DNA of 64,000 nucleotides from an uncultured Ignavibacteria bacterium (GTDB lineage Bacteria > Bacteroidota > Ignavibacteria > Kapaibacteriales > Kapaibacteriaceae): positions 1-64,000 of the forward strand of contig CAJAIA010000023.1 in the NCBI GenBank assembly GCA_903939735.1. Reading direction: 5' to 3'. Made by a program: the position numbers and the translations under genes. The stretch's first letter is position 1. Each line of letters begins with the position of its first letter. Under the pieces are notes generated by a model. The model worked only from the letters and a program-made list of their open reading frames with translations. It was not told where the DNA came from and did no database searches. Shown piece by piece: positions 1 to 10,404 of the stretch.

Positions 1-516
1 ATCCCAGAACACCTGATCACATCAGACACCAAGTATCACGTAAACCCAACGGGTGTGTTCGAGATTGGTGGACCACACGGTGACACGGGGCTTACAGGAC
101 GCAAGATCATTGTCGATACCTATGGCGGTCGTGCACCACACGGCGGCGGTGCGTTTTCAGGCAAGGATCCAACGAAGGTTGACCGTTCGGCTGCCTATGC
201 AGCACGCCACCTGGCTAAGAACATCGTTGCCGCTGGCATTGCTCGCGAGTGCACGATCCAGCTTGCCTACGCCATTGGCGTGGCCCAGCCGGTGTCGATC
301 AACGTGAACATGCACGGCACATCGGCCGTGAACGAGCGCGAACTGGAAGCCTTCATCTGGAAGGAGATCGATCTCACGCCAGCAGGCATCATTAAGCGCC
401 TCAATCTGCGTCGTCCGATCTACCGTCCGACGGCTGCTTACGGACATTTTGGACGTCATGAGTTCCCTTGGGAACATCTTGACCTCCGTGACGTGTTTAC
501 ACAGAACTTTGCCTGA
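1..516 (+). CDS. metK: S-adenosylmethionine synthetase, C-terminal part (5' end outside window)
   Basis: This enzyme makes S-adenosylmethionine from methionine and ATP in the cytoplasm. The frame is open from base 1, and 171 residues are visible before the TGA. The conserved segment [13 protein letters not shown] and the following [16 protein letters not shown] are the family's phosphate- and metal-binding loops. The end, with GHFGR and a final domain, is intact. The adenosylhomocysteinase gene follows 28 bases downstream on the same strand. That links synthesis of the methyl donor with clearance of its by-product, so the two are probably co-transcribed. The start, and any SAM-responsive leader, would lie left of the window. 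Identity is essentially certain. Confidence 0.97.
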   Translation: MPEHLITSDTKYHVNPTGVFEIGGPHGDTGLTGRKIIVDTYGGRAPHGGGAFSGKDPTKVDRSAAYAARHLAKNIVAAGIARECTIQLAYAIGVAQPVSINVNMHGTSAVNERELEAFIWKEIDLTPAGIIKRLNLRRPIYRPTAAYGHFGRHEFPWEHLDLRDVFTQNFA

Positions 517-544
517 TCACTTTCTCACTCCCAATACACCTCGT

Positions 545-1984
545 ATGGCTACAACGACCGTCAAGAAGAAGAACAAGACCACAGCGTCGACGAACGGCGT
601 GCACACGAATGGCGTGAGCAAGAGCTCTGCGTCACCGAAGGCACTCAAAACGCCAACCCGCGTCGCCAAGGGTCAAATCGCTCACAAGGCCGGACAATAC
701 GCCGTGGCCAACATGGACCTCGCCGAGTGGGGTCGCAAGGAGATCCGTCTCGCCGAAGTTGAAATGCCAGGCTTGATGGCACTCCGTCAGGAGTTCAAGG
801 GCAAGAAGCCATTGAAGGGTGCACGCGTTGCGGGCTGTCTCCACATGACAATCCAAACAGCTGTGCTCATCGAGACACTTGTCGACCTCGGTGCTGAAGT
901 CACATGGTCGAGCTGCAACATCTTCTCTACGCAAGACCACGCCGCAGCTGCAATTGCAAAGGCCGGCATTCAGGTGTTTGCATGGAAGGGCATGAACGAA
1001 GAAGAATTCGACTGGTGCATCGAGCAAACGCTGTTCTTCGGCAAGGATCGCAAGCCGCTCAACATGATTCTCGACGACGGTGGCGATCTCACGAACATGG
1101 TGCTCGACAAGTACCCTGCGCTCGTTGAAGCCATCCGCGGTCTTTCGGAAGAAACAACCACCGGCGTACTCCGCCTCTATGAGCGCGTCAAGAATGGCAC
1201 GCTCCCACTCCCAGCGATCAACGTCAACGACTCTGTTACGAAGAGCAAGTTCGACAACAAGTACGGCTGCAAGGAATCACTTGTCGACGCGATTCGTCGT
1301 GCTACCGACGTGATGCTCGCAGGCAAGGTTGCTGTTGTAGCAGGATATGGCGACGTCGGTAAGGGCTCTGCAGCATCATTGGTTGGTGCAGGCGTTCGTG
1401 TGATTGTCACGGAAATCGATCCGATCTGCGCGCTGCAAGCTGCGATGGACGGATTCGAAGTGAAGAAGATGATCGACGCCGTGAAGGAAGCAGACATCGT
1501 GGTGACAGCAACAGGTAACTGCGACATCATTTCGGAGAAGCACTTCCGCGCGATGAAGGACAAGGCGATTGTCTGCAACATCGGTCACTTCGATAACGAA
1601 ATCGACATGGCGTGGCTCAACAAGAACTTCGGCAAGTCGAAGATCGAAATCAAGCCACAGGTCGATCTCTACACTGTCGGCAAGAAGGACATCATCGTTC
1701 TCGCTGAAGGACGTCTTGTGAATCTCGGTTGCGCAATGGGTCACCCATCATTCGTGATGTCGAACTCATTCACCAACCAAGTTCTCGCACAGCTTGAGTT
1801 GTGGAACAACTTCAAGTCATACAAGAACGAAGTCTACACGCTGCCGAAGAAGCTCGACGAAAAGGTTGCACGCCTCCATCTCAAGAAGATCGGCGTGGAA
1901 CTCGAAGTCCTCAACGACAAGCAAGCCAAGTATATCGGCGTCGAGGTCAAGGGGCCATACAAGCCGGACTACTACCGCTACTAA
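545..1984 (+). CDS. ahcY: Adenosylhomocysteinase (S-adenosylhomocysteine hydrolase)
   Basis: This enzyme hydrolyses S-adenosylhomocysteine to adenosine and homocysteine, with a tightly bound NAD. The NAD loop GYGDVGKG is near residue 267. The family C-terminus KPDYYRY is intact. Substrate-site segments such as [11 protein letters not shown] are present. I place the start at the ATG at 545, just after metK stops, giving 479 residues; an earlier in-frame ATG at 449 lies inside metK. The first 50 or so residues are a Lys/Thr/Ser-rich low-complexity extension before the usual start of the fold ([10 protein letters not shown]). This tail is longer than in most bacterial homologues and its role is unknown. 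A strong hairpin terminator follows the stop. Confidence 0.96.
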   Translation: MATTTVKKKNKTTASTNGVHTNGVSKSSASPKALKTPTRVAKGQIAHKAGQYAVANMDLAEWGRKEIRLAEVEMPGLMALRQEFKGKKPLKGARVAGCLHMTIQTAVLIETLVDLGAEVTWSSCNIFSTQDHAAAAIAKAGIQVFAWKGMNEEEFDWCIEQTLFFGKDRKPLNMILDDGGDLTNMVLDKYPALVEAIRGLSEETTTGVLRLYERVKNGTLPLPAINVNDSVTKSKFDNKYGCKESLVDAIRRATDVMLAGKVAVVAGYGDVGKGSAASLVGAGVRVIVTEIDPICALQAAMDGFEVKKMIDAVKEADIVVTATGNCDIISEKHFRAMKDKAIVCNIGHFDNEIDMAWLNKNFGKSKIEIKPQVDLYTVGKKDIIVLAEGRLVNLGCAMGHPSFVMSNSFTNQVLAQLELWNNFKSYKNEVYTLPKKLDEKVARLHLKKIGVELEVLNDKQAKYIGVEVKGPYKPDYYRY

Positions 1985-2003
1985 GCGAATACGCGAAATG
2001 AAC

Positions 2004-2035
2004 AAAAGGCGAGACTTACGAGTCTCGCCTTTTTT
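2004..2035. terminator. Rho-independent terminator between ahcY and the convergent GNAT gene
   Basis: An AGGCGAGACT arm, a four-base loop and its complement form a stem of ten or more pairs. It is flanked by A's on the left and a run of T's on the right. It sits 20 bases after the ahcY stop and overlaps the end of the opposing acetyltransferase gene, so it can act on both strands. Confidence 0.85.
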
Positions 2036-2525
2036 GTTTGCGCATAACGTAGTCGTTGAGCCAGTACTCGCGATACGGGACATCGACAGTATCGATGGTC
2101 TCGTAGCCGAGCTTCCGATAGAAGTCTACTGCAGAGTTATACCGGTTGACGTTAAGGATCAGTTCGTCTGCGCCGAGATCGAACACAAATTGTTCGACCC
2201 ATTCAAGCAGACGTCGACCTGCACCACTGCGCTGGTCGGTCGGCCTCACATAAAGTCTGTGCAGCTTGTACCGCTGAGGTTCATCTGGCGAGCAGCTGAC
2301 GTACGCGAAGCCAACTGCGGTGTTGCCTTGAAGCGCAAGAACGTAGGTGCCCTCGTTCTGCTCAATCTGTCGCGTGATGGCCGGGATACTCAGCAGATCC
2401 TCGAACATCGTCGCGATCTGCTCCTGCGAGACAATATCTCGGTACGTCGGCTCCCAGGTGGCAAGAGCCACGTCGTGAATCAGCGCGACATCATCGCTGG
2501 TGGCCAGCCGTAGGTGTGTTTCCAC
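2016..2525 (-). CDS. GNAT-family N-acetyltransferase
   Basis: This is a predicted cytoplasmic acetyl-CoA-dependent N-acetyltransferase whose substrate cannot be told. The GNAT order is visible: an N-terminal RLATSDDVALIHDV strand-helix, the LHRLYVRPTDQRSGAGRRLL block carrying the acetyl-CoA pyrophosphate loop, and the C-terminal NRYNSAVDFYRKLGYE motif. There is no ATG. A GTG at 2525 (169 residues) has a GAAGGG ribosome-binding sequence ten bases upstream. A GTG at 2543 would add six residues but has no such site. The gene stands alone and converges on ahcY, sharing its terminator. Confidence 0.85.
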   Translation of the reverse strand: METHLRLATSDDVALIHDVALATWEPTYRDIVSQEQIATMFEDLLSIPAITRQIEQNEGTYVLALQGNTAVGFAYVSCSPDEPQRYKLHRLYVRPTDQRSGAGRRLLEWVEQFVFDLGADELILNVNRYNSAVDFYRKLGYETIDTVDVPYREYWLNDYVMRKQKRRDS

Positions 2526-2625
2526 AATGTTTGGACCCTTCACAGAATGTCGGGAACTATCTCAGGTGCTTCTGCATTTCCTGAAGCAGTATGGGGACTG
2601 AACCTCTGGTTCTTCCCTACAATCC

Positions 2626-2655
2626 GACCCCAGGCGAGTGCAGACGCCTGGGGTC
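2626..2655. terminator. Hairpin downstream of gyrB
   Basis: An 11-bp perfect stem (arm GACCCCAGGCG) with an eight-base loop lies 26 bases past the gyrB stop. There is no clear U-run on the minus strand, so it may be a 3'-end-stabilising hairpin or a weak terminator. Confidence 0.55.
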
Positions 2656-2680
2656 TCTTGTTTACGACAACTGCTGGTTG

Positions 2681-5010
<2,330 letters not shown>

Positions 5011-5011
5011 G

Positions 5012-6217
5012 TTACGCGGCCTCCGCCGAAGGGAGGTGATGCGCCGACACGCCTGCGTCGATCGTGACGCAGCCATCAGCAACGCGCATCAGCTGCATCT
5101 CAAGACGTCCGCCTCGCACATGCATCAGCCTGTCCATCATCGACACAACATCATCACCATCGGTCGTCGTCACAAAACACTGCATGCCCATTGCAACGAT
5201 GCGCTCAAGTACGCGTGCGCAACGATCTCGATCGAGTTCGCTGAACACATCATCAAGCAACACCACAGGACGTTCCGAGCAATGCTCGTGCAACACATCA
5301 CACTCGGCGAGCTTCAATGCTACCAAGAGCGATTTATGCTGTCCCTGTGACGCTGTCTCACGCACCAAGCCACCGTTGATATGAAATGCAATCTCATCTT
5401 TTTGCGGACCAAACATCGTGCTCTCGCGGGCCATCTCACGCGCACGCAGTTGCGCCGCAAGCACGCGATACGCCTCAGCGACACGTTCGGTTGTTAGTTC
5501 CGCATCACGCGGCAGCGCGCCTTGCGAGCAAACATCAGGTTCGTAGGTGATATCGATCACTTCATGAACGCCCGACACCGCCTGGTACGCTTCGCGCACG
5601 CGTGGTGCCACATCAGCAAGCCAACGTTGACGACGCTCGACGAGCTCGGCACTCACCATCACAAACTGCTCCGTCCACACATCCAAACTTGTCTGCATCG
5701 CTGCGCCCATACCCGACTGTAACACAGCGTTACGTTGCTTCAGCAACCGACGGTGTTCATAGAGCAGCTCGGTATAGCGCTTGCTTGATTGCGCCATCAC
5801 GCCGTCGATAAAGGCACGACGTTCGGCCGGACCACCAAGTGTGATACTCTTGTGATCGGGCGAAAGCGCAACCACCGGAATCTCACCGATGATATCGCGT
5901 GGCGTCAGGTTCGATCCGTGCGCCGTTGCGATGCGCTTGCGCACGCCTGGCTGCACTGCTACCGATACGCGGTACGGCACGTCCATATCACGTACAGCGT
6001 CGACACTCGCAATACAGCGCTCTGCGCCACGACGGATCAACGCGTGATCCATCACAGGCACAAAGCTCTTCGCGAGCGAACACAAACTGATTGCTTCAAG
6101 CACCGATGTTTTTCCCGATCCATTCCGTCCGCTCAGCACATTTACGTCGCGCGCGCACAGCACATCACTGTACTCGTGATTGCGCACGTCGGTAAGAGAA
6201 ACAGAGCGGAGAACCAT
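5012..6217 (-). CDS. recF: DNA replication and repair protein RecF
   Basis: RecF is an SMC-like ATPase that helps load RecA at gaps in replicating DNA. The protein has 401 residues. Features are an N-terminal P-loop within SGRNGSGKTSVLEA (residues about 30-42), an ABC signature-like region ETASQGQHKSLLVALKLAE, and a Walker B/D-loop RPVVLLDDVFSELD. It lies eleven bases after the dnaN stop and one base before the DUF721 start, so all three are likely translated from one message. The C-terminal Ala/Glu tail is unremarkable. Confidence 0.96.
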   Translation of the reverse strand: MVLRSVSLTDVRNHEYSDVLCARDVNVLSGRNGSGKTSVLEAISLCSLAKSFVPVMDHALIRRGAERCIASVDAVRDMDVPYRVSVAVQPGVRKRIATAHGSNLTPRDIIGEIPVVALSPDHKSITLGGPAERRAFIDGVMAQSSKRYTELLYEHRRLLKQRNAVLQSGMGAAMQTSLDVWTEQFVMVSAELVERRQRWLADVAPRVREAYQAVSGVHEVIDITYEPDVCSQGALPRDAELTTERVAEAYRVLAAQLRAREMARESTMFGPQKDEIAFHINGGLVRETASQGQHKSLLVALKLAECDVLHEHCSERPVVLLDDVFSELDRDRCARVLERIVAMGMQCFVTTTDGDDVVSMMDRLMHVRGGRLEMQLMRVADGCVTIDAGVSAHHLPSAEAA

Positions 6218-6228
6218 CAGTGATTCCG

Positions 6229-7350
6229 TTAGATCTTCACAGGCATAACGAGCATCAAGAGCGAGTCGTTGCCTGCGCCCGGTGTGATCAGGACCGCACG
6301 AATTGGCGTCGAGAACGTCATCCGAACATTGAGGTCTGGATCATCATCGGCAGAAATATTCTTAATCGCCTCTTCGAGGAATCGGTAGTTGAAGCCTACC
6401 TCGAAGCTCTTGCCGGAGAATTCACATGGAATTGTTTCTGTACCCTTACCACCCGAGTCCTCGTCCTCGGAATGCACAGCTAGGACCGACTGCTCCATGG
6501 AGAAGCGCACGTGACGTGTGTTCGAATTTGCAAACAGCGACACACGCTTGATAGCGCTCAAGATTTCGCGCTGATTGATGATCAGCGACTTGTCATTGTC
6601 CGACGGAATAACGTTCTGATACGGCGGATACTTCTCGTCGATGATGCGCGTAGTGATAGTCATCGATCCGATCGTAAACCGCGCATGGGTGCGAGACACA
6701 GCCATCTCAACATCACTGTCGATGCGGCGAAGCAGATCTACAGCACGCGACGGGACGATTGCTTCCAGTCCTGACGGGAAGGATGTGCCCTCGGCAGCCT
6801 TTACGATCACACGACTCAGGCGGAAACCATCCGTTGCAACGGCCGTGACGTTGTCGCCGTTGAACTGAAAGAACACACCCGTCATGCTTGGACGGTACTC
6901 TTCAGTCGACACCGCGAATACTGTCTTGTTGGCCATGCGCGACATGTCTTCCTTCCGCAGCGATGCAACCTGCGCGTCCGGAAACGGCGGGATCGTTGGG
7001 AATTCAGCTGCATCCAGCGCCTTCATTTCGAAGGAGCCTGTTGGCGTGCGCACCGTTACCAGCTGCGAACGTTCATCAGCGTGCACTTCGATCGTACCTG
7101 CGTTGCCCAACTCCTTGACAAGGTCATGGAACTGACGTGCAGGGATCAAGAGCGCGCCATCAAGTTCACCCGCGACAGGAATGCGCAGGGAGATCGTGAT
7201 CTCTTGGTCGGTGGCCGTGAAGGTTAGGTCACTTCCGTCCAACGACGCGTGGATGTGTTCGAGAACTGGAATTGTGCTCTTTGCCGGAATTGCCGGGAGC
7301 ACTTTTTGCAATGCCTTCTGGAGGTCTGGAAGCGCAACGGTAAACTTCAT
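6229..7350 (-). CDS. dnaN: DNA polymerase III beta subunit (sliding clamp)
   Basis: The clamp encircles DNA and tethers the replicative polymerase. The protein is 373 residues, the usual length, with three clamp repeats. Recognisable segments are MKFTVALPDLQKALQKV at the start, TGSFEMKALDAAEFP in the first repeat, and the C-terminal LVMPVKI, close to the consensus end that lines the hydrophobic cleft. It heads the dnaN-recF-DUF721-gyrB operon. Unlike many bacteria, no dnaA lies upstream; psd is divergent instead. Confidence 0.97.
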   Translation of the reverse strand: MKFTVALPDLQKALQKVLPAIPAKSTIPVLEHIHASLDGSDLTFTATDQEITISLRIPVAGELDGALLIPARQFHDLVKELGNAGTIEVHADERSQLVTVRTPTGSFEMKALDAAEFPTIPPFPDAQVASLRKEDMSRMANKTVFAVSTEEYRPSMTGVFFQFNGDNVTAVATDGFRLSRVIVKAAEGTSFPSGLEAIVPSRAVDLLRRIDSDVEMAVSRTHARFTIGSMTITTRIIDEKYPPYQNVIPSDNDKSLIINQREILSAIKRVSLFANSNTRHVRFSMEQSVLAVHSEDEDSGGKGTETIPCEFSGKSFEVGFNYRFLEEAIKNISADDDPDLNVRMTFSTPIRAVLITPGAGNDSLLMLVMPVKI

Positions 7351-7386
7351 GCGAGGATTGCCAAATAAAGGGTCAGGAGGCGCGGA

Positions 7387-7409
7387 TTCACTACTTTTGA
7401 AGTAGCGAA
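7387..7409. promoter_or_regulatory. Imperfect palindrome in the dnaN/psd divergent spacer
   Basis: CTACTT-TTG-AAGTAG (7391-7405) is a perfect inverted repeat, and its flanks TTC/GAA extend the symmetry. It lies in the 115-base spacer between the divergent dnaN and psd genes. A dimeric regulator site is possible. A role is not shown by sequence alone. Confidence 0.3.
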
Positions 7410-7465
7410 TCTACGAACCATCGAATCCCCCACCAACCGTTGAACGTCCTGTTTCTTCCCTATTC

Positions 7466-8128
7466 ATGATCACTCCCTACGGTCGCGATAACGCTTTCCT
7501 GATGTTGGGCATTGGCGCTTGCTTGCTCCTCCTTGCATTAACCCCGATGCCAGTTGCTGTGCAGACGCTGAGTGTGCTGCTTGGGCTGCTCGTCATCGCC
7601 TTCACGTTGTGGTTCTTTCGCGACGCTGAGCGCCCCCTTCTCCCGGAAGCGGAAGCCAATGCGCACCTGATCATGGCGCCGTCCGACGGCAAAGTGGTCA
7701 ACGTTGACCCGGTTGAGCATAGTCCGGAGCTGGGCGGCCCCGCCGTACAGATCAGCATTTTCCTCTCGCCGGTGAATCTCCACGTTAATCGCTACCCGGC
7801 CAGCGGCACCATCGCCGAGGCACGGTACATCCCAGGTAAGTATCTGATGGCCTTTAATCCAAAGTCGAGCACCGAGAACGAGCGCTCGATCTTTGTTCTC
7901 GACACTCCTACGGGCCGTATCTCCTACCAGCAAATCACGGGTTTTCTGGCTCGCCGCATTGTGTACGATACCAAGACGGGCGACGTCGTGCGCGTCGGCG
8001 AGCGTTTCGGCATGATGAAGTTCGGCTCCCGGATGGACGTAACCGTGCCGGCCACAGCAGAGATCTGTGTGCGCCCCGGCGACGTTGTCCGCAGCTCACA
8101 CACCATCCTTGCCCGGTTGAAGGGGTAA
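7466..8128 (+). CDS. psd: Phosphatidylserine decarboxylase (short, archaeal/FCB-type)
   Basis: This enzyme converts phosphatidylserine to phosphatidylethanolamine at the inner membrane. The protein has 220 residues with two N-terminal membrane segments (about 10-50). It has APSDGKVV near residue 73 and SPVNLHVNRYP with the conserved His near 105. The self-cleavage site KFGSRMD has its Gly-Ser near 187-188; the Ser becomes the pyruvoyl cofactor. The length matches the short Psd class. The phosphatidylserine synthase gene follows ten bases later, giving the two consecutive steps of phosphatidylethanolamine synthesis. Confidence 0.94.
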   Translation: MITPYGRDNAFLMLGIGACLLLLALTPMPVAVQTLSVLLGLLVIAFTLWFFRDAERPLLPEAEANAHLIMAPSDGKVVNVDPVEHSPELGGPAVQISIFLSPVNLHVNRYPASGTIAEARYIPGKYLMAFNPKSSTENERSIFVLDTPTGRISYQQITGFLARRIVYDTKTGDVVRVGERFGMMKFGSRMDVTVPATAEICVRPGDVVRSSHTILARLKG

Positions 8129-8138
8129 GGGGCTCTCC

Positions 8139-8900
8139 ATGCGCGTTACTCGATCGGTCATTCCGAACCTTTTCACACTGGCGAACCTGTTCTGCGGGTT
8201 TGCAGCGATCGTCGCATGCTTCGAGGGGCATCTCGACCGGGCTGCATTGCTGATTGTGACGGCCGGCGTCTTCGACATGCTCGATGGCGTGGTGGCGCGC
8301 ATCACACGCAGTACGTCGGAGTTTGGCGTCGAGCTCGACTCCCTCTGCGATGCTGTGTCGTTTGGCGTGGCTCCATCGGCGATGCTCTATCAGGCAATGT
8401 TCCACGACTGGCATCAGTGGGGTCTACTCCTAGCCTCGTTGCCGGCCCTAGCCGGTGTGCTGCGTCTTGCCCGCTTTAACGTGCAGCTCACGAGCATGGA
8501 AGACAAGCTGTACTTCCGCGGCATGCCCATCCCTGCTGGTGCGTTCATGATCGTGTCGTTCCTCGCCTTGTGGCTTCCTTCGAATGAGCTTCCCGAGGCA
8601 TGGAAGCCTGGTGCGACCGCCGCAGTAACCGTGTTTGCCGCACTCGCGATGGTCAGTACAATCAAGTACGACAACCTCCCGCGCCCGTCGCTGAAGAGTC
8701 TTCGCCAGCGGCCGGTTGTCTTTTCCGTATTTTTCGTTGCTCTTGTCGCTTCGGTGATCACCGGCGGCAAGGCACTCTTCCCGTTTATGATCGTCTATCT
8801 CATCGGCGGCGCGATTCGACACCTCGTGGTGTTCCTCCGCGATCGTTCCGAGCAAGACGACTCGATCGAGGAAGATGATCCAGATCCTTTTACCATGTAA
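8139..8900 (+). CDS. pssA: CDP-diacylglycerol-serine O-phosphatidyltransferase
   Basis: This integral membrane enzyme joins serine to CDP-diacylglycerol to make phosphatidylserine. The protein has 253 residues. The CDP-alcohol phosphotransferase signature DG-x2-AR-x8-G-x3-D-x3-D is complete (DGVVAR ... GVELDSLCD, about residues 48-70). Several hydrophobic helices follow, and the tail is acidic. Its product is the substrate of the preceding Psd. purS starts five bases after the stop, so lipid and purine genes probably share a transcript. Confidence 0.95.
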   Translation: MRVTRSVIPNLFTLANLFCGFAAIVACFEGHLDRAALLIVTAGVFDMLDGVVARITRSTSEFGVELDSLCDAVSFGVAPSAMLYQAMFHDWHQWGLLLASLPALAGVLRLARFNVQLTSMEDKLYFRGMPIPAGAFMIVSFLALWLPSNELPEAWKPGATAAVTVFAALAMVSTIKYDNLPRPSLKSLRQRPVVFSVFFVALVASVITGGKALFPFMIVYLIGGAIRHLVVFLRDRSEQDDSIEEDDPDPFTM

Positions 8901-8904
8901 GCTC

Positions 8905-9177
8905 ATGAAGACCTACACCGCATCGATTATCGTTTCATTGCGCCGCGCCATCCTCGACGTACAAGGCAAGGCTGTTGAGAATGCTCTTCACTCCCTGCAC
9001 ATGCAAGGCATGGCGAACGTGCGCATCGGCAAGCACATCGAACTCGACGTGCTCGCGCCAGATATTGACACGGCTCGCGCGACGGTGGAAGAGGCTTGCG
9101 CAAAGCTTCTTGCTAATCCTGTGATGGAAGACGTGCATATCGACATCGCCGAAAAGGCTGCAGGAGCATCGGCATGA
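8905..9177 (+). CDS. purS: Phosphoribosylformylglycinamidine synthase, PurS subunit
   Basis: This is the small structural subunit of the three-part FGAM synthase (PurS, PurQ, PurL) of purine synthesis. It bridges the glutaminase and the synthetase. The protein has 90 residues. Typical features are the ILDVQGKAVENAL helix, a VRIGKHIELDV strand, and the CAKLLANPVMEDV end. The ATG at 8905 follows the pssA stop; a frame starting at 8875 would overlap pssA. Its stop overlaps the purQ start by four bases (ATGA), which indicates translational coupling. Confidence 0.94.
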   Translation: MKTYTASIIVSLRRAILDVQGKAVENALHSLHMQGMANVRIGKHIELDVLAPDIDTARATVEEACAKLLANPVMEDVHIDIAEKAAGASA

Positions 9178-9869
9178 AGATCGGTGTCGTCACCTTCCCT
9201 GGTTCGAACTGTAATGCCGACGCAGAGTTTGGCGCAACGATTACGGGCAACACAGCCGTACGGTTGTGGCACAAGGATACGTCGCTACCGAGCGGACTTG
9301 ATGCAGTGATCTTGCCGGGAGGATTCTCCTATGGCGACTATCTCCGAACTGGCGCTATCGCACGGTTCTCGCCCATCATGCAGTCGGTGATCGCATTTGC
9401 GAACGACGGTGGAATCGTGTTCGGAATCTGCAATGGATTTCAGATTCTGTGTGAGTCGGGTCTGCTCCCTGGCGCACTCATCCGCAACGAAGGCCTGTCA
9501 TTCGTGTGCAAAGACGTGCACCTGCGCGTCGAACGCACCAATTCGCCGTTCACAGGCGCACTGACGGCTGGCAGCGTGCTGCGCATCCCGATCGCGCACG
9601 GTGAAGGACGTTTCACAGCACCGGCCGACGTGATCAATGAAATCGAAGGCAACAACCAAGTGCTCTATCGGTATGCTACATCGGATGGTTCGATCGCCGC
9701 GGCGGCGAATCCAAACGGCAGCATCAACAACATCGCAGGGATTACCAACGCACGTGGCAACGTCATGGGTATGATGCCGCATCCGGAACGCGCATGCGAT
9801 CCGCTGCTGGGCTCAACCGACGGCGTCAGTGTGTTTGCAAGCCTTGCTCTCGAACTTTCTTCACGTTGA
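9174..9869 (+). CDS. purQ: Phosphoribosylformylglycinamidine synthase, PurQ (glutaminase) subunit
   Basis: This class-I glutamine amidotransferase releases ammonia for FGAM synthesis. The protein has 231 residues. The nucleophile elbow FGICNGFQILCE has its Cys near residue 86. The remaining His/Glu pair is in the MMPHPERACDP end, and an oxyanion segment PGGFSYGDYLRTGAIA is clear. It overlaps purS by four bases. PurL is not in the window, so the complex is completed from another locus. Confidence 0.96.
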   Translation: MKIGVVTFPGSNCNADAEFGATITGNTAVRLWHKDTSLPSGLDAVILPGGFSYGDYLRTGAIARFSPIMQSVIAFANDGGIVFGICNGFQILCESGLLPGALIRNEGLSFVCKDVHLRVERTNSPFTGALTAGSVLRIPIAHGEGRFTAPADVINEIEGNNQVLYRYATSDGSIAAAANPNGSINNIAGITNARGNVMGMMPHPERACDPLLGSTDGVSVFASLALELSSR

Positions 9870-9887
9870 TCCATCACGGAGGTCAGC

Positions 9888-10076
9888 ATGCCAAACCTTG
9901 GAACAACCGAGATCATCATCATCGCTCTCGTTATCGTTCTTCTCTTCGGTGCTAAGAAGATTCCGGATCTTATGCGCGGCCTCGGCTCGGGCGTAAAGGA
10001 ATTCAAGGATGCTGCCGCGGGTAAGGGCGACGATGCATCGGAGAAGCGCACACCAAACGGCGACGGCTCGAACTAA
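9888..10076 (+). CDS. tatA: Twin-arginine translocase TatA/E-type protein (first of two)
   Basis: TatA subunits form the pore for folded proteins exported with twin-arginine signals. The 62-residue protein has one N-terminal membrane helix and then the hinge [20 protein letters not shown], the hallmark FG-x-KKxP. A charged tail follows. A GGAGG ribosome site is at 9878-9882. It is followed one base later by a second TatA-like gene. No tatC is in the window. Confidence 0.92.
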   Translation: MPNLGTTEIIIIALVIVLLFGAKKIPDLMRGLGSGVKEFKDAAAGKGDDASEKRTPNGDGSN

Positions 10077-10077
10077 G

Positions 10078-10404
10078 ATGTTTGACGTCGGTGGTGGTGA
10101 GCTGCTGCTCATCTTGCTTGTCGTAATTCTGATGTTCGGTCCAAAGAAGATCCCTGAGATGGCGCAACAGGTAGGGAAAGGCATTCGCCAATTCCGCAAA
10201 GCGCAGGAGGATCTCAAGCAGCAGATACGCGATATCTCCGCCGAAATTTCGGTGGAGCCGACGCAGCATGCGACGCCCCCTTCACCGAGCTACACCCCAG
10301 CCACTGAGATTGTTGCTGCACAGCCACCATCACGCGTGGTTGACACAGATACACAGCAGGCCGACGACGACCAACCCTCACAGGACGCATCACAACCGAC
10401 ATGA
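10078..10404 (+). CDS. Twin-arginine translocase TatA/B-like protein (second copy)
   Basis: The 108-residue protein begins MFDVGGGELLLILLVVILMFGPKK..., an N-terminal membrane helix plus the FGPKKIPEMAQQVGKGI hinge. An amphipathic helix and a long Pro/Thr/Gln-rich acidic tail follow. The tail makes it longer than the upstream TatA. It could fill the TatB role, which needs a longer cytoplasmic part, but sequence cannot separate TatA from TatB here. I chose the ATG at 10078, immediately after the first copy stops; an upstream in-frame ATG at 10009 lies inside that gene. Its stop overlaps gatA by four bases. Confidence 0.88.
   Translation: MFDVGGGELLLILLVVILMFGPKKIPEMAQQVGKGIRQFRKAQEDLKQQIRDISAEISVEPTQHATPPSPSYTPATEIVAAQPPSRVVDTDTQQADDDQPSQDASQPT

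Noticed and set aside
517-544. SAM/SAH riboswitch before ahcY
   Set aside because: The gap from metK is only 28 bases, too short for a known riboswitch; any leader would be upstream of metK outside the window.
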